Source: an uncultured Lachnospiraceae bacterium
GTDB lineage: Bacteria > Bacillota > Clostridia > Lachnospirales > Lachnospiraceae
Length of the DNA: 12,567 nt
Direction: 5' to 3'
Assembly: GCA_946611525.1 (NCBI GenBank)
Contig: CAMODS010000020.1
Span: 1 to 12,567, forward strand
Part shown: piece by piece, positions 7,462 to 12,567 of the stretch
Layout of the letters: every line of letters begins with the position of its first letter
Position numbering within the stretch: the stretch's first letter is position 1
Notes under the pieces: generated by a model
Seen by the model: the letters and a program-made list of their open reading frames with translations, nothing else
What the model was told of the DNA's origin: nothing
Databases searched by the model: none
Made by a program: the position numbers and the translations under genes

Positions 7462-8256
7462 ATGTTACGAAGATTTATCGATGACAACAAAAAATATTTA
7501 AACTACACCAAGTATGCGGCAAAGTCCGACCTAAAGGCCGAGGTCGCGGATTCCCACCTCGGCTGGGTGTGGTGGGTACTTGAGCCGCTGTGTTTCATGC
7601 TCATCTATACCTTCATCTTTGGTGTGGTGTTCAACGCAAAAGAGGACTATTTTCCCATCTTTGTGTACACGGGACTTACGGCGTGGAACTTTTTTTCAAA
7701 GTGCTTAAAGCTTTCTGCCCGGATGGTCAAGCGAAACAAGGGGATCATTTCAAAGGTTTATTTGCCAAAGTATGTGCTGGCAGAAACCTGCATCCTGGTA
7801 AATGCATTTAAGATGCTTATATCCTTTGTCATCATAGTGGTGATGATGGTGGTCTTCAGGGTGCCGGTGACCTTTAATATACTCATGGTGCTTCCGATGC
7901 TCATACTGTTAGTGCTTTTGACCTTTGGATGCATGTGCGTGGTGATGCACTTCGGAGTGTATGTGACAGATCTTTCCAATGTTACGGACATTGCCCTAAG
8001 ACTCTTGTTTTATATGACGGGTATCTTTTATTCCATAGACAAGCGTATCGGAAAGACCTACCCCGAGCTTGCCAGCATCATGGGCAAGGCCAATCCCATG
8101 GCCTTTATCGTTAACGGACTTAGAGACAGCCTGCTATACAGCAGCAGGCCTTCGTTCAAGCTTACGGCCCTCTGGTTTGTGCTGGCTGCACTGATCTGTA
8201 TCTGGGGTGTAAGGCTTATTTATAAAAATGAAAACAACTATGTAAAGGTGATCTGA
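7462..8256 (+). CDS. ABC-2 type polysaccharide/teichoic acid exporter, permease subunit (TagG/Wzm-like)
   Basis: Integral membrane half of a two-gene ABC transporter that moves lipid-linked glycan from the cytoplasmic to the outer face. The 264 residues fit the family length. A short cytoplasmic N-terminus leads into LGWVWWVLEPLCFMLIYTF (33-51), the hallmark entry to the first membrane segment. About six hydrophobic segments follow (near 36-58, 65-80, 108-133, 138-166, 175-192 and 233-253). The NPM motif (211-213) and the NENNYVKVI end are typical of TagG/Wzm proteins. The ribosome site AAAGGA (7451-7456) is five bases from the ATG. The TGA stop shares one base with the ATPase start, so the two are translationally coupled, as expected for partner subunits. 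The exported polymer cannot be read from this subunit; TagG and Wzm assignments are equally possible. Confidence 0.93.
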   Translation: MLRRFIDDNKKYLNYTKYAAKSDLKAEVADSHLGWVWWVLEPLCFMLIYTFIFGVVFNAKEDYFPIFVYTGLTAWNFFSKCLKLSARMVKRNKGIISKVYLPKYVLAETCILVNAFKMLISFVIIVVMMVVFRVPVTFNILMVLPMLILLVLLTFGCMCVVMHFGVYVTDLSNVTDIALRLLFYMTGIFYSIDKRIGKTYPELASIMGKANPMAFIVNGLRDSLLYSSRPSFKLTALWFVLAALICIWGVRLIYKNENNYVKVI

Positions 8257-9077
8257 TGAGTGATGTAGCTATCCGGGTGACAGACCTTAAAATCACATAC
8301 AGGACCATGAAAAAACAGTCCTTCAAGGACCTTTTCAACAGGAAAAACCGTCGCGAGGAGATCGAGGCTTTAAAGGGTATTTCCTTTGAGATCAACCGCG
8401 GTGAGATCGTAGGTATCATTGGGAAAAACGGCAGTGGCAAATCCACACTGCTCCGAGCCCTGGCGGGCATATTTACCGCAGACAGCGGTACCATAGAGAC
8501 CTTTGACAATACCATTTCCCTTCTTGCCATAGGAGTAGGCTTTAACAAGGAACTTTCCGGCAGGGAGAATATCGTTTTGTCCGGACTGCTTTTGGGCTTT
8601 ACCGAAGAAGAGGTCAAAAAAAAGATGCCTAAGATCATAAAGTTCTCCGGTCTGGGTAAGTTTATTGATATGCCGGTGAGGACATATTCCAGCGGTATGT
8701 TTTCAAAGCTTTCATTTTCGATCACCGCTGTTTTGGAAACAGACATCATGCTGGTGGATGAGGTGCTTTCGGTAGGCGATGCAAGATTTAAAAGAAAGAG
8801 CCGCCGAAAGATGAGGCAGCTTATAAAGGATGAAAACCGTACCGTGGTCATAGTATCCCACAGTATCGAGACCCTTAGGAAGCTTTGTCAGCGGATGATA
8901 TGGATGAATGACGGTGAGATCGTTATGATAGGCGAAACCAATGAGGTTTTGGACAGATATGAGGCCTTCATGGAAGAAGGTGAAAGTGCCTCTGAGGCTG
9001 AAGTGGCTGAGGAGGAGACTGCAGCGGAGGAATCTGCCATGCAGGAATCTGAATCGACAGGAGACTCGGGAGAATAG
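8256..9077 (+). CDS. ABC exporter ATP-binding subunit (TagH/Wzt-like)
   Basis: Cytoplasmic ATPase that powers the permease encoded just before it. It shows Walker A GKNGSGKS (56-63), a family-typical AIGVGFNKELSGREN region (91-105), the signature YSSGM (144-148) in place of LSGGQ, as in TagH and Wzt, Walker B IMLVDE (164-169) and the switch histidine H202. At 273 residues it is a bare nucleotide-binding domain. It lacks the carbohydrate-binding C-terminal domain of Wzt proteins that recognise capped O-antigen, and the long extension of Bacillus TagH. Instead it has a Glu/Ser/Ala tail of about 34 residues (240-273). AAAGGTG (8244-8250) lies five bases before the ATG. A run of eight A at 8616-8623 encodes V-KKK and is a possible slippage site. 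The function is secure; the substrate is unknown. Confidence 0.94.
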   Translation: MSDVAIRVTDLKITYRTMKKQSFKDLFNRKNRREEIEALKGISFEINRGEIVGIIGKNGSGKSTLLRALAGIFTADSGTIETFDNTISLLAIGVGFNKELSGRENIVLSGLLLGFTEEEVKKKMPKIIKFSGLGKFIDMPVRTYSSGMFSKLSFSITAVLETDIMLVDEVLSVGDARFKRKSRRKMRQLIKDENRTVVIVSHSIETLRKLCQRMIWMNDGEIVMIGETNEVLDRYEAFMEEGESASEAEVAEEETAAEESAMQESESTGDSGE

Positions 9078-9082
9078 ATAAT

Positions 9083-10339
9083 ATGTCAGCAGGCAGTATT
9101 AAAGTTTCTGTGATCATGCCTGTCTACAATACGGCTCAGTATTTGAGGGCTACGTTGGATGCGGTACTTTCACAGACACTTAGAGACTGGGAGCTAATAT
9201 GCGTGGATGATGGTTCCACGGACGGCTCGCTTGAAATACTAAATGAATATGCAAACAGAGACGGACGGATAAGAGTATATACACAGGAAAATCAATTTGC
9301 GGGAGCGGCCAGAAATGCCGGCTTCGCAGAGGCTATAGGGGATTATGTGATCTTTTGGGACAGTGATGATCTCTTCCACGAGACGGCATTGGAGCGTATG
9401 TATGAGACTATCGTCAGGGATGACGCGGATGTCTGCGTGTGCGGAGGATGCTGGTATATCGAGGATCGGGAGTGGCTTTTGCCAAATCAGGGTTATCTCA
9501 ACATGACACGTATACCGGAGACCAAGCGTCCTTTTTCCAGGGATGACATTCCCGATACCATACTTAATTTTTCCGGTACATCCGCATGGAACAAGCTTTA
9601 CCGCAGGGGGTATCTTTTGGATGAGGGCCTTGTCTTTCCTCCCTACCGTACCTACGAGGATGTGTGCTTTTCCATTTTATCCGTTGCACTTGCGGACAAG
9701 ATCACTGTGGTGGATGAGGAGCTTTTCTTCTATCGCAGAGGCCGGGTGGGAAGCCTGATATATACCATATCGCAGAATCCTATAGATCCCGGACTGTGCT
9801 GGATGGATATATACTCAGTCCTTTCGGACAGGGAGATCCTCCCCAAGAGAAGCTTTGACAATATGTGTGTCAGCTCATTGTCCTATGCCATCCGTCATTA
9901 CACGGATTACAAGTCCGTCAGGCAGTTGTTTTTGTTTTTAAAGGAAAAGGTGTTTCCTCTTCTCTGGATAAAAGAGCATGAGGAAGATGATTATTATTTT
10001 GTGGGTTGGTACAACGAGTTCATCCGCAGGATCTGGGAGGACAAGCCGGAGGACTTTATGGTGTTTCTGACCACCCTCTCCTTTGAAGAGATGACTGACA
10101 TGGATTATCGCAGGAAAAAGGCCATTTTGGACAAGGAGAACTACAAAGAGAGACTAAAAGACCAAAGAGAACGTAACAGTGATCTCAAGGAGAGGAATCT
10201 GGATCTTCGTAACAGATATGTGGATCTTAGGGACAGGTACAACAACATTCTCTCTGTCAGGATGAAGAGGTTTGTATACAGATTAGTCGGAGGAAAAGAT
10301 GACGAAGGAGAAAGCGAAGGAGATTTTGACGAGCCATGA
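9083..10339 (+). CDS. Family 2 glycosyltransferase with C-terminal heptad coil
   Basis: Cytoplasmic, probably membrane-associated, inverting GT-A transferase of 418 residues that would add sugars from a nucleotide donor to a lipid-linked glycan. It has the N-terminal VSVIMPVYNT (8-17), the nucleotide-binding VDDGSTDGS (41-49) and the metal-binding DSDD (93-96). An YED at 191-193 may supply the catalytic base. From about residue 342 the protein turns highly charged and contains four heptads (364-391), followed by a basic amphipathic stretch (RMKRFVYRLVGG) that suits membrane docking. GGGAG (9068-9072) is 10 bases before the ATG, and the gene begins five bases after the ATPase. The last 13 codons overlap the next gene in another frame, so the final residues (KDDEGESEGDFDEP) are dictated partly by that gene. 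Donor and acceptor cannot be told from sequence. Confidence 0.92.
   Translation: MSAGSIKVSVIMPVYNTAQYLRATLDAVLSQTLRDWELICVDDGSTDGSLEILNEYANRDGRIRVYTQENQFAGAARNAGFAEAIGDYVIFWDSDDLFHETALERMYETIVRDDADVCVCGGCWYIEDREWLLPNQGYLNMTRIPETKRPFSRDDIPDTILNFSGTSAWNKLYRRGYLLDEGLVFPPYRTYEDVCFSILSVALADKITVVDEELFFYRRGRVGSLIYTISQNPIDPGLCWMDIYSVLSDREILPKRSFDNMCVSSLSYAIRHYTDYKSVRQLFLFLKEKVFPLLWIKEHEEDDYYFVGWYNEFIRRIWEDKPEDFMVFLTTLSFEEMTDMDYRRKKAILDKENYKERLKDQRERNSDLKERNLDLRNRYVDLRDRYNNILSVRMKRFVYRLVGGKDDEGESEGDFDEP
10172..10255 (+). repeat. Four degenerate 21-base units encoding coiled-coil heptads
   Basis: Within the glycosyltransferase gene, codons 364-391 read as four successive heptads: RNSDLKE, RNLDLRN, RYVDLRD and RYNNILS. 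The pattern R-N/Y-x-D-L-R/K-x repeats exactly every 21 bases, with synonymous differences between units. It probably forms an oligomerising or spacer helix before the basic C-terminus. Confidence 0.75.
10289..10301 (+). promoter_or_regulatory. Ribosome binding site of the pyrophosphorylase gene, inside the glycosyltransferase gene
   Basis: GGAGG (10289-10293) lies five bases before ATG 10299-10301. It is one of the best-spaced ribosome sites in the operon and supports a true start inside the preceding gene, 41 bases before that gene's stop ends. Confidence 0.8.
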
Positions 10340-11522
10340 CCAGCTTCAGGTGATGGATGGCTTCGATGAGCTTTCGGAGGATGAAAAAGAGGGTTTGCTG
10401 TCACAGATAGAGGCAGTAGACTGGGATGCTGTGGATCATGCAGGTCATGAGAAGCAGGCAAAAAGAGGAGAGATATCACCGCTGGCCGCAGTTGAGATCT
10501 CGGAAATTGAAAAAAGACACGAGGAGTTTACCGAAGAGGGCATAAAGGAGATAAGGGCTAAAAAGGTTGGAGCTGTGCTTTTGGCAGGAGGAATGGGAAC
10601 CCGCCTTGGACATACAGGCCCCAAGGGCAGCCTCAATATTGGAAAGACCCGAAAGCTCTACATATTCGAATGCCTTATCAACAATCTTTTGGAGGTCACC
10701 GATATGGCCGGGGAGTACATTCCCCTTTATATCATGACCAGTGAAAAGAACCACTCCGAGACAGTCAGGTTTTTTGAGGAGCAGAATTATTTCGGATATC
10801 CTCCCGAGGAGGTTTCGTTTTTTATCCAGGATATGGCGGCAGCTGTTGACTTTTCCGGCAAGCTGCTTTTGGAGGCGCCGGGACGTTTGGCCACATCTCC
10901 AAACGGAAACGGCGGCTGGTTTAAGTCGCTGAATACCAGCGGACTTTTGGATGATATCCACGACAGGGGCATAGAGTGGCTCAATGTTTTTGCGGTGGAC
11001 AACGTACTTCAAAGGATCTGTGATCCTGCATTCATCGGAGCGACGGTTCTTGACGGGGCTGAAAGCGGCAGCAAGGTTGTTAAAAAGGCTTCTCCCGATG
11101 AGAAGGTCGGGGTGCTTTGTTTAGAGGATGGCAGACCTTCCATAGTAGAGTACTACGAGATGACAGAGGAGATGCGTACATCCTTTGATGAAAACGGTGA
11201 GCTGAAGTACAGGTTTGGCGTGATATTAAACTACCTTTTCAGGGTTGATGCTTTAGAGCGTCATATGAATGATTCACTGATGCTGCATGTGGTAAAGAAA
11301 AAGATACCATATATCGATAAGGATAAAAAACTAATCGAGCCTGATGAGCCAAATGGCTACAAGTTTGAGACACTGATACTGGACATGATACATATGATGG
11401 ATTCCAACCTGGTGTACGAGGTGGTCAGGGAAAAAGAATTTGCCCCTGTAAAGAATCTTACCGGTGTGGATTCCGTGGATACTGCAAGGGAACTTTTAGA
11501 GAAAAACGGAGTAACTTTATAG
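10299..11522 (+). CDS. UDPGP/UAP-family UTP:sugar-1-phosphate uridylyltransferase, likely UDP-N-acetylhexosamine pyrophosphorylase
   Basis: Cytoplasmic enzyme of 407 residues that would make a UDP-sugar and pyrophosphate from UTP and a sugar 1-phosphate. It belongs to the eukaryote-like type I UDPGP/UAP family, not the usual bacterial GalU or GlmU. The helical N-terminus (DQLQVMDGFDELSEDE, 14-29) is typical. The nucleotide loop LAGGMGTRLG (95-104) with PKG (108-110) follows, then MTSEKNH (146-152), FIQD (175-178), SPNGNGG (200-206), VDNVL (233-237) with DPAFIG (242-247), and KVVKK (259-263) with VEYYEM (283-288). The PNGNGG and VDN-DP-FIG motifs resemble UAP1 more than UDP-glucose pyrophosphorylase, so UDP-GlcNAc or UDP-GalNAc is the best guess. 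It has a strong ribosome site and overlaps the previous gene by 41 bases. Three bases separate it from the phosphoglycosyl transferase it may supply. Sugar specificity remains inference. Confidence 0.87.
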   Translation: MTKEKAKEILTSHDQLQVMDGFDELSEDEKEGLLSQIEAVDWDAVDHAGHEKQAKRGEISPLAAVEISEIEKRHEEFTEEGIKEIRAKKVGAVLLAGGMGTRLGHTGPKGSLNIGKTRKLYIFECLINNLLEVTDMAGEYIPLYIMTSEKNHSETVRFFEEQNYFGYPPEEVSFFIQDMAAAVDFSGKLLLEAPGRLATSPNGNGGWFKSLNTSGLLDDIHDRGIEWLNVFAVDNVLQRICDPAFIGATVLDGAESGSKVVKKASPDEKVGVLCLEDGRPSIVEYYEMTEEMRTSFDENGELKYRFGVILNYLFRVDALERHMNDSLMLHVVKKKIPYIDKDKKLIEPDEPNGYKFETLILDMIHMMDSNLVYEVVREKEFAPVKNLTGVDSVDTARELLEKNGVTL

Positions 11523-11525
11523 TTT

Positions 11526-12567
11526 ATGTACGGAGAAGAGAAAACCAGCTGGGTCAAGCATCTGGATTTTACGCTCATAGATCTTGTGTGTATTGAGGCG
11601 TCCCTGGTCATAGCCTACGCCTGGAGATTTTCCGGCAGGCTTTTGTTTTACGAGGACATCTATGTCAGGATCGCACTTTTGGCTGCCCTTTTGGATCTGG
11701 TCGTGGTGTTTTTCGCAGAGCCCTATAACGGGATATTGAGGCGTACCAGATATCAGGAGATAAGGGCTACATTTACATTCTGTATTCTGGTGTTTGGCGG
11801 ACTATTGTCATACATGTATGCGACCAAGCAGTCGGAACTGTATTCACGACAGATGCTGTTTGTATACCTGTTTACGTCCATGTTCTTGTGCTATTTTTCC
11901 AGAGTCTCATGGAAGATAGTAGTGCGGCAGAGAAAGCTTCGGGATAAAAACAAGGCCATCATGACAGTAGTGGCGGAAGATGACAACGTGGAGGCCTGCC
12001 TCCGCGAGATAGCCATGAACAAGTACACCAACTTCAAGGTGACGGGAGTTGTGGTGGTGGATGTGGACAGACGGGGCGAGACTATTATGGGTGTACCCGT
12101 GGTGGCCTGTGCAGATACCTTTTTGGATTATGTCCGGACCAATGTGGTGGACGAGGTCTTTATCGACGGCAACACCCGTGCCAGCTCAGAGGCGCTGGCT
12201 ACCGAGCTTATAGAGCTGGGAACTACGGTGCATATGTCGCTGGTCCACAGCAACCGGCTTGTTCCCAACAGGCAGCTTGACAATTACGGTACCTATATCG
12301 TGCTGACATCCAGTATGAAGATAGCCACCTTCAGACAACTGGTTGTAAAGCGTGCCATGGATATAGTCGGTGGTATAGTGGGACTTTTGATCACTGCGGT
12401 GGCTTTTGTCATATTTGCCCCCATCATAAAGATCCAGTCTCCGGGGCCGGTGTTTTACCAGTCCATAAGGATTGGAAGAAATGGCCGGCGGTTTAAGTTT
12501 TACAAATTCAGGACCATGATCCCCGACGCGGACAAGCATCAAAAAGAACTGGCTGAAAAGAATGAGA
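11526..12567 (+). CDS. Polyprenyl-phosphate sugar phosphotransferase (initiating transferase, WcaJ/WbaP-like), 3' end missing
   Basis: Membrane enzyme that would transfer sugar 1-phosphate from a UDP-sugar to undecaprenyl phosphate, starting glycan assembly. The frame stays open from ATG 11526 to the window end (347 codons visible). About four hydrophobic segments lie at residues 14-33, 47-64, 81-97 and 109-124, followed by a soluble nucleotide-fold-like domain (about 143-255). The catalytic phosphotransferase domain starts near KRAMDIVGG (275-283), continues through a membrane segment and SPGPVFYQ (305-312), and reaches RIGRNGRRF and FYKFRTM (315-331). The catalytic Asp-Glu region lies beyond the window. 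The ribosome site is weak: the nearest GGAG (11508-11511) is 14 bases away, so reinitiation after the stop three bases upstream is likely. No other in-frame ATG, GTG or TTG lies nearby. The family is secure; the sugar transferred is unknown, though its neighbour suggests an N-acetylhexosamine. Confidence 0.93.
   Translation, partial: MYGEEKTSWVKHLDFTLIDLVCIEASLVIAYAWRFSGRLLFYEDIYVRIALLAALLDLVVVFFAEPYNGILRRTRYQEIRATFTFCILVFGGLLSYMYATKQSELYSRQMLFVYLFTSMFLCYFSRVSWKIVVRQRKLRDKNKAIMTVVAEDDNVEACLREIAMNKYTNFKVTGVVVVDVDRRGETIMGVPVVACADTFLDYVRTNVVDEVFIDGNTRASSEALATELIELGTTVHMSLVHSNRLVPNRQLDNYGTYIVLTSSMKIATFRQLVVKRAMDIVGGIVGLLITAVAFVIFAPIIKIQSPGPVFYQSIRIGRNGRRFKFYKFRTMIPDADKHQKELAEKNE

Noticed and set aside
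8216..8851. A 211-residue minus-strand frame opposite the exporter ATPase
   Set aside because: The plus strand carries intact Walker A, signature and Walker B motifs; the minus frame is low-complexity and Ser-rich.
10476..11012. A 178-residue minus-strand frame inside the pyrophosphorylase gene
   Set aside because: It is antisense to conserved catalytic motifs and has no independent support.

Overview
The window reads as a chromosomal cell-envelope region from a Firmicute, most likely a clostridial anaerobe of the Lachnospiraceae type (Butyrivibrio and relatives). The grounds are strong AGGAGG-type ribosome sites, sigma-A-like promoters, a class A penicillin-binding protein with a very acidic C-terminal tail, and a TagG/TagH-type polysaccharide exporter. 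Taxonomy is inferred from family resemblance only. Coding density is very high and no RNA genes, insertion sequences or CRISPR arrays were seen.

Layout: (1) 1-2103, plus strand: 3' part of a class A PBP (glycosyltransferase/transpeptidase) whose start lies outside the window. (2) 2108-2151: a near-perfect bidirectional hairpin terminator between convergent genes. (3) 2143-3498, minus strand: a polysaccharide pyruvyl transferase family protein. (4) 3499-3696: a 198-base divergent control region with candidate promoters in both directions, a 9-base repeat and an 11-base-pair palindrome. (5) 3697-12567, plus strand: one tightly packed gene string, probably an operon. In order it holds a very large secreted CpdB-like 2',3'-cyclic phosphodiesterase/nucleotidase with Ig-like modules, an ABC-2 exporter permease, its ATPase, a family 2 glycosyltransferase, a eukaryote-like UDP-N-acetylhexosamine pyrophosphorylase (UDPGP/UAP family), and a polyprenyl-phosphate sugar phosphotransferase cut by the window end. 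Gaps are 15, -1, 5, -41 and 3 bases.

How the genes could work together: the pyrophosphorylase would make a UDP-amino sugar or UDP-hexose. The phosphoglycosyl transferase would load the sugar phosphate onto undecaprenyl phosphate, the GT2 enzyme would extend the chain, and the two-gene ABC transporter would flip the finished lipid-linked polymer outward. The divergent pyruvyl transferase could add ketal pyruvate, giving the polymer negative charge. The PBP builds the peptidoglycan to which such a polymer would be attached. The unexpected member is the secreted phosphodiesterase that heads the operon. It may scavenge nucleotides, or it may act on the wall or polymer chemistry of its neighbours. 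No single gene here is of an unknown family; the novelty, if any, lies in this combination and in the shared control region.
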